In this document: one piece after another, positions 1 to 5,856 of the stretch
How the letters are laid out: every line of letters begins with the position of its first letter
Position numbering within the stretch: the first letter of the stretch is position 1
Translations under genes and position numbers: made by a program
The notes under the pieces: model-generated
Database searches by the model: none
What the model saw: only the letters and a program-made list of their open reading frames with translations
What the model was told of the DNA's origin: nothing
Assembly: GCA_002403895.1 (NCBI GenBank)
Contig: DHIQ01000188.1
Coordinates: 1-7,035 of the forward strand
Direction of reading: 5' to 3'
Length of the DNA: 7,035 nt
Source of the DNA: Candidatus Neomicrothrix sp. UBA4742
GTDB taxonomy: Bacteria > Actinomycetota > Acidimicrobiia > Acidimicrobiales > Acidimicrobilacustridaceae

Positions 1-283
1 CGGGTTGGGCTGCAGGCTCGGCCGGAGCGGCGTCGCCACCGGTGGGCGGGGCGTCGGTGACCACGGCCAGCACGGTCCCCACGTCGACGGTGTCGCCTTC
101 GGGCACCCGGATCTCGGCCAGGTACCCGGCGACCGGGCTGGGGACCTCGGAGTCCACCTTGTCGGTCGAGACCTCGAACAGCACCTCGTCCTCGGCCACG
201 GGGTCACCGATGTTCTTGAACCATTTCGTGATGGTTCCCTCGGTCACCGTCTCGCCCAATTGGGGCATCTCGATGTCGGCCAT
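1..283 (-). CDS. sucB: 2-oxo acid dehydrogenase E2 (dihydrolipoamide acyltransferase), N-terminal part
   Basis: E2 core subunit, which carries acyl groups on lipoyl-lysine within the 2-oxoglutarate (or related 2-oxo acid) dehydrogenase complex in the cytoplasm. Only the first 94 codons are present; the gene runs off the left edge. The product begins [20 protein letters not shown] and has a full lipoyl domain (about residues 2-76) with the lipoylation motif [14 protein letters not shown], the modified lysine being K42. From about residue 78 an Ala/Pro-rich linker begins ([19 protein letters not shown]), as expected after a lipoyl domain. The ATG lies 18 bases after the lpdA stop, so the two are very probably cotranscribed. 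The ribosome site is weak (AAAGAG about 12 bases upstream). The motif resembles actinobacterial SucB, but an E2 of pyruvate or branched-chain dehydrogenase cannot be excluded without the catalytic domain. Confidence 0.88.
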   Translation of the reverse strand, partial: MADIEMPQLGETVTEGTITKWFKNIGDPVAEDEVLFEVSTDKVDSEVPSPVAGYLAEIRVPEGDTVDVGTVLAVVTDAPPTGGDAAPAEPAAQP

Positions 284-301
284 GGGGCGATCTACTCTTT
301 C

Positions 302-1714
302 TCAGCCGTGCAGCGAGCGGCCGGTGAGGGCGAGCACGCTCTCGCCGAACAGCTCACTGAGCGTCGGATGGGGTTGGATGAACTGGGCCACTTCATCGAC
401 GGTGGCCTCCCAGTTTACGGCCAGGTAGCCCTGACCGATCTGCTCGGTCACCCAGGGGCCGACCATGTGGACCCCGATGATCTGACCGGCCTTCCCGTCC
501 GCGTCCTTGCGGGCGATGATCTTCACCATGCCGTCGGGCTCACCGATGATGAGCGCCCGGCCATTCCCGATGTAGCGATGGGCGGAGACGGCCACCTCGA
601 TGCCAGCCTCGGTGGCCGCCTGCTCGCTCATGCCGGCGAAGGCCACCTCGGGGTAGCAGTAGATGCACCACGGCACGTTGGCGTAGTCGACCCCGGCCGG
701 GTCCTCGCCCAGGATGTCCTTGACCACGGTGATGCCCTCGATGAAGCCCACATGGGCCAAGGCCGGGGTGGCCACCACGTCGCCCACCGCGTACACCCCC
801 GGCTCCGCGGTGCGGCAAAGGGCGTCGACCTCGACGAACCCGCGCTCGTCGACCACGACCGCGGTGCCCTCAGCCAACAGGCCCTCGGTGTAGGGCCGGC
901 GCCCGACAGAGACGACGACCAGGTCGACATCCAGCGTCTCACCGTCACCGAAACTCACGGTGGTGCCGCCCTCGGGCCGGGGTTGATGACCCGTCACCGC
1001 CACGCCGGTCTTCACGTCCAAGCCCCGTTCGGTGAACTGGCGCAAGACCAGCTTGGTGATGTCGTCGTCGCACCCGGGCAGGATCTTGGGCAGCGCCTCG
1101 AGGATCGTCACCTTGGTGCCCAGGTCGCACATCATGGAGGCGAACTCGCAGCCGATGGCCCCGCCGCCGATGACGGCCGCGGTGGGCGGCAGGGGCTGCA
1201 ACGACAACAGCTCGTCGGAGGTGACCACCACGGTGCCATCCACCTCGAAGCCCGGGACCGTCCGGGGAACCGACCCGCTGGCAATGACCACCGCCTCGCC
1301 CACCAGCTCCACGTCACCGGACTGACCACCGCTGACGCTCACCTGATGACCGGGCCCGAGGGTGCCGACCCCGTCGTAGATCGTGACCTTGCGCCGCTTC
1401 AACAGGGTCGCCAGCCCACCGACGAGCTGGTCGACGACTTTCTGTTTGCGGACCTGCACCGCGCCGAAGTCCACCCCTTCGACCGAGGCGTTCACGCCGA
1501 AGTCGGCCGCGTCGGACACCGTGCGATACACCGCGGCGGTCTCCAGCAGCTCCTTGGCCGGGATGCACCCCACGTTCAGGCACGTCCCACCCAGCTTGCC
1601 CTTCTCGATGAGGGCGATGTTGAGGCCGGCCGCCGCGCCGTAGAGGGCCGTGGCGTAGCCGCCAGGGCCGCCGCCGATGACGACGATGTCGAAAGTCTCA
1701 GCCGTGGGGACCAC
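302..1714 (-). CDS. lpdA: Dihydrolipoamide dehydrogenase (E3)
   Basis: FAD-dependent E3 that reoxidises the dihydrolipoyl group of E2 and reduces NAD+. It is 470 residues from the GTG used here, a normal family length. Seen in order: FAD-binding GGGPGG (14-19), redox disulfide GGTCLNVGCIPAK with C45 and C50, ATG-like ASGSVPR (145-151), NAD-binding GGGAIG (183-188), second FAD motif VYAVGD followed by TPALAH (about 307-320), and the C-terminal dimer-interface motif HPTLSE with H449 and E454, the acid-base pair of the partner active site. All catalytic residues are intact. The start is uncertain. A TTG at 1732 would add six residues, and neither start has a well-spaced ribosome site: the best one, GGGAG, abuts the GTG directly. 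It lies directly upstream of the lipoyl E2 gene, supporting a dedicated 2-oxo acid dehydrogenase operon. Confidence 0.96.
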   Translation of the reverse strand: MVPTAETFDIVVIGGGPGGYATALYGAAAGLNIALIEKGKLGGTCLNVGCIPAKELLETAAVYRTVSDAADFGVNASVEGVDFGAVQVRKQKVVDQLVGGLATLLKRRKVTIYDGVGTLGPGHQVSVSGGQSGDVELVGEAVVIASGSVPRTVPGFEVDGTVVVTSDELLSLQPLPPTAAVIGGGAIGCEFASMMCDLGTKVTILEALPKILPGCDDDITKLVLRQFTERGLDVKTGVAVTGHQPRPEGGTTVSFGDGETLDVDLVVVSVGRRPYTEGLLAEGTAVVVDERGFVEVDALCRTAEPGVYAVGDVVATPALAHVGFIEGITVVKDILGEDPAGVDYANVPWCIYCYPEVAFAGMSEQAATEAGIEVAVSAHRYIGNGRALIIGEPDGMVKIIARKDADGKAGQIIGVHMVGPWVTEQIGQGYLAVNWEATVDEVAQFIQPHPTLSELFGESVLALTGRSLHG

Positions 1715-1810
1715 CTCCCAAGTGGAACGCAAACCGCAACACGAAAAGGAATAGAACGAGCGGGCCGATCGATGAGCCTACCGGTCCCGAGCGCGGGCCC
1801 AGGACGGCGC

Positions 1811-2740
1811 CTACTGCTGCTGTTGATGTTCCATCTGAGGGTCTCGGACATGGCGATCGAACACCGGCGACGCGTTGGTCCGCACCCGACGGATCTCGAC
1901 GCGGGGCTCGACGGTGGGGCTCGATGACCCACAGAAGATGCCTCGCAGTGGCTGGACGTCGTCATAGTCACGGCCATGGCCGATCTTGACGTGGCGCACA
2001 CCCACCTCTTTTTGGTTGGTGGGGTCGAGGGCGAGCCAGCCGAACCCGGGAATGGCGGCCTCGAACCAAGCGTGGGTCTGGACCTCGACCACGTCGCCAT
2101 CGGTGACGTCGGCCCCGACACTGTCGTCACGGGTGAACAGGTAGCCCGACACATAACGGGCGGGAATGCCCTGGCTGCGACACAGGGCGACGGCCAGGTG
2201 GGCGAAGTCCTGGCACACGCCCTTGCCCTGGCTGAGCACCTCCTCGACCTCGATGCCCACCTCGGTGGCCCCCCGGGCGTAGGTGATGCGAGCTCCGGTC
2301 ACCCGATGCACGGCCAGCACCAGACTGACCACGTCGTCGCCCACCAGCTCGCGCTGACGGCGGGCCTCGGCCTCGATGCCCCGCCCCCAATCAGCATGAG
2401 GCGAGCGCTGGAGGTACTCATGGTGAGCCGAGATGAACGCGGGGTCCCGCAGGGTCTCGAGGTGGGGGGCGACAGTGAGCAGCGGGCGCTGGAAGGTCTC
2501 GACCGAGGACTCGGCCACCACTTCGAGCGAGACGTGCGGAAGGCGGATGCCGAAGGCGTCGACCCTGGTCCCCCAGTAATCGGTGAAGGCGAACACTTTG
2601 GAGGACGGCCACGTCTGGAGGCGGTAGGAGATCAGCCCCTGATTCTCGTCGCTGCGGGGGCAGGCCCGCAGCTCGTTCTGCGACTCGCGCACCAAGTTCT
2701 CGTAGGTGAACGTCGTGCGGTAGCGGATGTCGAGCCTCAT
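1811..2740 (-). CDS. Transglutaminase-like cysteine protein of the ATP-grasp/alpha-E operon
   Basis: Papain-fold transglutaminase-like protein, 309 residues, expected to cleave or transfer amide bonds; the substrate is unknown. The N-terminus (MRLDIRYRTTFTYENLVRES) matches the bacterial transglutaminase N-terminal domain (about 1-85). The core domain carries the triad: C176 in GKGVCQDFAH, H223 in QTHAWFEA and D239 in LDPTNQ. The motif HVKIGHGRDYDDV (250-262) is typical of this subfamily. No signal peptide or membrane segment is seen, so it is probably cytoplasmic. Its ATG overlaps the alpha-E stop by four bases (ATGA), and a ribosome site (AAGGGGG, about 7 bases upstream) lies inside the alpha-E gene, implying translational coupling. 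It is the last gene of the operon; 96 bases without a clear terminator separate it from lpdA. The protein ends in four glutamines (EHQQQQ), which is unusual. By family it could be a peptidase or an amide-forming enzyme. Confidence 0.93.
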   Translation of the reverse strand: MRLDIRYRTTFTYENLVRESQNELRACPRSDENQGLISYRLQTWPSSKVFAFTDYWGTRVDAFGIRLPHVSLEVVAESSVETFQRPLLTVAPHLETLRDPAFISAHHEYLQRSPHADWGRGIEAEARRQRELVGDDVVSLVLAVHRVTGARITYARGATEVGIEVEEVLSQGKGVCQDFAHLAVALCRSQGIPARYVSGYLFTRDDSVGADVTDGDVVEVQTHAWFEAAIPGFGWLALDPTNQKEVGVRHVKIGHGRDYDDVQPLRGIFCGSSSPTVEPRVEIRRVRTNASPVFDRHVRDPQMEHQQQQ

Positions 2741-3708
2741 CGTCCACCCCCTTCTCCCGGGAGCAGGTGCAGGCTGTGCAGATCGAATTCCCGCGAGTTG
2801 GAGAAGTACTGGGTGGCCACCGAGGCCGCCACCTGGCGGATCCCCTCCTCGACCTGGCGCAGCTCCTCGCCCAGATCCCCTTGCATGAGCTCGCGCACGT
2901 CGGAGAACTCGAGCCCCGAGCGCAGCCGGCCAAGCTGGCGCAACGGCCGGGTCAACTGCCCATCCAGGGCTAGGTGCCCGAGGGCGTTCTCAGCGGTACG
3001 GAGGCTGAACAGCACACTGCGGGGGAACGTGCGCGACAACAACAGGAACTCGACCACATCAGCCGGGTCCATCGACGCCTGGTACGTCCGGCGATAGGCC
3101 TCCAGCCCGGACGCCGAGCGGAGCGTGTTCATCCACTGATGAAACGCCGACGGTGACAACTGGCGGTAGCGCACCGACAGGAGGCGACACGACATCTCGG
3201 CCCGCTCGAGGTTCCAGCCCAGAACGAAGAACCGCCAGCCCTCATCGCGGGCCATCGTCTCGGCCGCCACGCCGGCCACCGTCTGGCACTGGCGGCGCAC
3301 CAGGCCGTAGAGCTCGTGGGGCTGGAACTCCAGGTCGGCTCGCAGGTTACGGCCTCGCAGTTCGAGACAGAACGAGTTGAGCGATTCCCACAGCTCGGTC
3401 GACAGTTGCTCGCGCACGGTGCGCGCGTTCTCGCGGGCCTGCTCCACTGCCGAAAGGATCGACCCCGCGTTCTTGGGGTCGAAGACGAGATACTCCGACA
3501 CGCTCGCCGCGGTAATGGGGCGGCGGCCCTCGGCGAAAACCCGGCCCAGACGCACGGCCGCCAGCACGTCGCTCCAGGCCTGTGCCTCCTCGGCCGGCGT
3601 CGTCTCCAACAGGCCGTGGTAGGTGACGTCCAGCAGGCGGGCCGTATCCTCGGCCCGCTCCAGGTAGCGGCCGGTCCAGAACAGGCTCTCCGCGTCGCGA
3701 GCCAGCAT
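2737..3708 (-). CDS. Alpha-E domain protein
   Basis: All-helical alpha-E family protein, 323 residues, almost always encoded beside a circularly permuted ATP-grasp gene. Its biochemical role is not established; it is thought to assist or act with the ligase. The family signature opens the protein: MLARDAESLFWTGRYLERAE (1-20). A second copy of the signature occurs at FVLGWNLERAEMSCRLL (161-177), so the protein looks like two similar halves. FPRSV at 228-232 is another recognisable family motif. No signal peptide or membrane helix is visible. The start overlaps the upstream stop by one base (TGATG). Its ribosome site GAGGAG lies within the last codons of the ATP-grasp gene, 8 bases from the ATG. 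Comparable trios occur in mycobacteria (Rv2411c-Rv2409c, from memory). Confidence 0.94.
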   Translation of the reverse strand: MLARDAESLFWTGRYLERAEDTARLLDVTYHGLLETTPAEEAQAWSDVLAAVRLGRVFAEGRRPITAASVSEYLVFDPKNAGSILSAVEQARENARTVREQLSTELWESLNSFCLELRGRNLRADLEFQPHELYGLVRRQCQTVAGVAAETMARDEGWRFFVLGWNLERAEMSCRLLSVRYRQLSPSAFHQWMNTLRSASGLEAYRRTYQASMDPADVVEFLLLSRTFPRSVLFSLRTAENALGHLALDGQLTRPLRQLGRLRSGLEFSDVRELMQGDLGEELRQVEEGIRQVAASVATQYFSNSREFDLHSLHLLPGEGGGR

Positions 3709-5270
3709 CAGCTCAGCTCCTCGACATCGTCCGCCGCCGGCTCGGTGCCGTCGTGGGTCTCGGCGTCGGAATCCACCACCAGCTCGGCGCCCTTGGCCAG
3801 GACCCAGGTGTCTTTGGAGCCCCCGCCCTGCGAAGAGCTGACCACCAGCGATCCCCGTTGCATAGCCACCCGGGTGAGGCCACCGGGAATGACCTCGATG
3901 TCTCCACCCGACAGGACGAACGGGCGCAAATCGATGTGGCGGCCCTCGAGATGGTCGTCGACCAGCGAAGGGTGCCGTGACAGCGACACGACCTCCTGGG
4001 CGATGTAGTTACGGGGGTCGGCCTCGATGTTGACCCGGCACGCCTCCAGCTCGGCGTCACTGGCGGCGGGTCCGATGACGATGCCGTACCCGCCCGCCTC
4101 GGCCACGGGCTTGATGACCAGTTCGTCGAGGCGGTCGAGCACCTCCGAGCGCTGGTCCTCGTCCCACAGCAGGTACGTGTCCACGTTGGGCAGGATCGGC
4201 TCCTCACCCAGGTAGTAGCGGATCAGCTCGGGCACGTAAGCGTAGACCGCCTTGTCGTCGGCTACGCCGTTGCCCACCGCATTGGCGATGGTGACGTTGC
4301 CGGCCCGCGCCGCGGCCATGAGGCCCGGCACACCCAGCGTCGAGTCGGAGCGGAAGACGACCGGGTCCAAGAAGGCGTCGTCGATGCGACGGTAGATGAC
4401 ATCGACCCGCTGCAGCCCTTGGGTGGTGCGCATCGACACCACGTGGTCGTCGACGACCAGATCCCGTCCCTCGACCAGCTCGACGCCCATCTGCGATGCC
4501 AGGAACACATGCTCGAAGTAGGCGGAGTTGAACACGCCCGGGGTGAGCACCACTACCGTGGGCCTATCCCCTGACGCCGGCGGGGCCACCCGGTTGAGCG
4601 CGTTGAGCAGCGACCGCCCGTAGTGGTCGACCGAACGGATCTGCTGGTTGGCGAACACGGTAGGCAACACCCGGGTCATGGCCACGCGGTTCTCGATGAC
4701 GTAGCTCACGCCGCTGGGATTGCGCAGGTTGTCCTCCAGCACCAGGTACGTGCCCTCGCCGTCACGCACGAGGTCCACCCCAGCCACCAGGCAACGGGCG
4801 CCCAGCGGCACCGGGATGCCGAACGCCTCTCGATTGAAGCCGTCAGACGTCTCGACCAGCCAGATGGGGATAATGCCGTCGTGGATGGCGGCCCCTTCCC
4901 CCACATAGAGGTCGTCGAGGAACGAGTTGAGGGCCGTGACCCGCTGGACCAGGCCGTCTTCGATGTGTTGCCACTCGTCGGCGGGCACGATGCGGGGCAG
5001 CAGGTCCATGGGGAACGTCCGCTCGATGCCCTCCCCTTCGTCGTAGACCGTGAACGTGATCCCCTGGCTGCGGAAGGCGGCGTCTCGGATGCGGGCCCGG
5101 CGAACGAGATCCTCGGGGGTGAAGCGGTCGAGCCCGGCCAGCAGGGGTGCGTAATGGGGACGCACATGGTTGTCGGCGTCGAACACCTCATCGAAGAATC
5201 CACCGAGGTCGTAGTCGGCGAAGAGGCTGGCGCGGTTGGCGTCGGTTGCGGAAGCCCTATCAGGTGGCAC
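3708..5270 (-). CDS. Circularly permuted ATP-grasp ligase (CP_ATPgrasp; DUF404/DUF407)
   Basis: Predicted ATP-dependent carboxylate-amine ligase of the circularly permuted ATP-grasp family, 520 residues, proposed to form amide bonds in a small peptide or modified protein; the substrate is unknown. Family motifs: LEDNLRNPSGVSYVIENR (178-195), VVLTPGVFNSAYFEH (240-254), ELVIKPVAEAGGYG with the likely ATP-contacting K387 (383-396), HIDLRPFVLSG (445-455), and SSSQGGGSKDTWVL (478-491), where the conserved core ends. About 29 further residues form an acidic tail with eight Asp/Glu and no Lys/Arg in the last 20. The GTG start is the only reasonable choice: an in-frame TAG lies 9 bases upstream and no ribosome site is present, but a promoter sits at the right distance for a leaderless message. 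First gene of a three-gene operon, overlapping alpha-E by one base. Confidence 0.95.
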   Translation of the reverse strand: MPPDRASATDANRASLFADYDLGGFFDEVFDADNHVRPHYAPLLAGLDRFTPEDLVRRARIRDAAFRSQGITFTVYDEGEGIERTFPMDLLPRIVPADEWQHIEDGLVQRVTALNSFLDDLYVGEGAAIHDGIIPIWLVETSDGFNREAFGIPVPLGARCLVAGVDLVRDGEGTYLVLEDNLRNPSGVSYVIENRVAMTRVLPTVFANQQIRSVDHYGRSLLNALNRVAPPASGDRPTVVVLTPGVFNSAYFEHVFLASQMGVELVEGRDLVVDDHVVSMRTTQGLQRVDVIYRRIDDAFLDPVVFRSDSTLGVPGLMAAARAGNVTIANAVGNGVADDKAVYAYVPELIRYYLGEEPILPNVDTYLLWDEDQRSEVLDRLDELVIKPVAEAGGYGIVIGPAASDAELEACRVNIEADPRNYIAQEVVSLSRHPSLVDDHLEGRHIDLRPFVLSGGDIEVIPGGLTRVAMQRGSLVVSSSQGGGSKDTWVLAKGAELVVDSDAETHDGTEPAADDVEELS

Positions 5271-5276
5271 CAGGCC

Positions 5277-5305
5277 AACCTAGTCACCGCTCTCTGTGCT
5301 GTCAG
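5277..5305 (-). promoter_or_regulatory. Predicted promoter of the ATP-grasp operon, giving a leaderless mRNA
   Basis: On the minus strand, a -35-like CTGACA (5305-5300) is followed by exactly 17 bases and a -10 TAGGTT (5282-5277) that fits the actinobacterial TAnnnT pattern. Six bases then separate the -10 from the GTG start codon at 5270, which is where transcription would begin. No Shine-Dalgarno sequence precedes the GTG, so a leaderless transcript fits both observations. This is inferred from sequence only. The chance of a near-match is not negligible, but spacing and both hexamers agree. Confidence 0.6.
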
Positions 5306-5365
5306 CGAGCCACCCCCGCGTCCACAAAGCTTCACCGCGACGTCCGAGTCGACCTCAGCCCGCCG

Positions 5366-5461
5366 TCAGTTCGACTTGATGAGCACTAGCTGGGCCCCGA
5401 AGGCGATGATCAGGGCGAGGCCGCACAGCAGAGCGAGGAGGATCAGCTTGCGGGTACTCAT
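5366..5461 (-). CDS. Hypothetical 31-residue single-helix membrane microprotein
   Basis: A short ORF of 31 codons plus TGA. It begins MSTRKLILLALLCGLALI, continues with IAFGAQLVLI and ends KSN. It has a short basic N-terminus (R4, K5), then one hydrophobic helix of about 22-25 residues including a Cys at 13, then a two- or three-residue polar tail. Codons are strongly G/C-ending (CTG, CTC, ATC, GCC), like neighbouring genes, which supports real coding. Against it, there is no clear ribosome site before the ATG. It lies 35 bases after the LapA-domain gene on the same strand and 95 bases before the ATP-grasp gene. I do not recognise a family. It could be a genuine microprotein, or the signal-anchor end of a once longer gene truncated by a stop or frameshift. 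Confidence 0.5.
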   Translation of the reverse strand: MSTRKLILLALLCGLALIIAFGAQLVLIKSN

Positions 5462-5496
5462 GGGGCGGCCAGCGTACGTCCACGACGACCTGTAGG

Positions 5497-5766
5497 TCAG
5501 TCCTTCTTCTTGCGGGTCTTGCCCCGGCTACCGAGGACGTAGCCGACGCCCAGCGACAACACGATGGTGGCCGCCAGCATCAGCCACAACGGGAAAGTCA
5601 CGTCGAACACCAACAGGGTGACCGGGGTGGAGTCGGTGTTCTGGAGCACGAACACGATGAGCGCCACCACGATGGCCCCCGCGCCGATCTGCTTGGCGCT
5701 GGGCCGGAAGCCCTCGCGGTCCACCTGAGACTGCCCTGCATCCCAACGTCGGTCATCATCAGCCAT
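5497..5766 (-). CDS. LapA-domain small membrane protein
   Basis: An 89-residue inner-membrane protein with a lipopolysaccharide-assembly-protein-A-type (LapA, PF06305-like) domain. Layout: acidic/polar N-terminal tail (MADDDRRWDAGQSQ), first membrane helix at about 27-41 (IGAGAIVVALIVFVL), the characteristic QNTDSTPVTLLVFDVTFPLW connector, second helix at about 59-79, and a basic C-terminus (RGKTRKKKD). In actinobacteria, which lack LPS, such proteins are common and of unknown function, so the LapA name should not be read as an LPS role. The ATG at 5766 is preceded by GAGGTG about 5 bases upstream; a longer in-frame ORF extends upstream, but its residues look non-coding. It is divergent from the epimerase gene and may be the first gene of a transcript reading into the microprotein. 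Confidence 0.85.
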   Translation of the reverse strand: MADDDRRWDAGQSQVDREGFRPSAKQIGAGAIVVALIVFVLQNTDSTPVTLLVFDVTFPLWLMLAATIVLSLGVGYVLGSRGKTRKKKD

Positions 5767-5856
5767 GGCCCACCTCGCTCTGCTCGGGTCTAGGACCGAC
5801 GCTAGTGGGAAGATGCACCTTCGGTGCGGACGAGCACCCGCTCGGAGGAGCTCACC
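5767..5856. other. Divergent intergenic region between lapA-like and epimerase genes
   Basis: This 90-base spacer must hold the promoters of both divergent genes. A minus-strand TAGCGT (5804-5799) fits a TAnnnT -10 for the LapA gene, but no good -35 hexamer lies 17-18 bases upstream, so I do not call it. No convincing plus-strand -10 was found. A small perfect hairpin (GCACC-TTC-GGTGC, 5815-5827) lies in the likely 5' leader of the epimerase message. Confidence 0.4.
5844..5850 (+). promoter_or_regulatory. Strong ribosome binding site fixing the epimerase start
   Basis: GGAGGAG ends 6 bases before the ATG at 5857. This perfect Shine-Dalgarno match makes 5857 the start rather than the in-frame GTG at 5824, which would place the site inside the coding sequence and add 11 residues before the Rossmann strand. 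Confidence 0.85.

Noticed and set aside
1775..1780. TAGGCT as a -10 for lpdA (minus strand)
   Set aside because: It fits TAnnnT, but no -35-like hexamer occurs 16-18 bases upstream, and it gives no clear leader or ribosome site.
1781..1801. Possible terminator (CCCG-AGCG-CGGG) after the transglutaminase gene
   Set aside because: The stem is only four base pairs before a mismatch, with no T-run on the minus strand, and the GC-rich context makes such stems common.
5..1927. Long open frame (640 codons) on the plus strand opposite lpdA
   Set aside because: It is antisense to an lpdA gene with all catalytic motifs intact. Its product is rich in Gly/His/Asp/Arg with no recognisable domain, as expected from a GC-rich mirror frame.
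1976..3097. Long plus-strand open frame opposite the transglutaminase and alpha-E genes
   Set aside because: Both minus-strand genes show clear family motifs; the plus frame has none and spans two genes, a typical GC-rich shadow.
3316..4008. Plus-strand open frame opposite alpha-E and the ATP-grasp 3' end
   Set aside because: No ribosome site or recognisable domain; lies opposite two well-supported genes.
4623..5495. Plus-strand open frame opposite the ATP-grasp gene
   Set aside because: Shadow of the ATP-grasp coding frame, with no motif of its own.
5815..5827. GCACC-TTC-GGTGC hairpin before the epimerase gene as a regulator
   Set aside because: Only 5 base pairs, not next to the ribosome site, and no conserved riboswitch features; noted only as part of the spacer.
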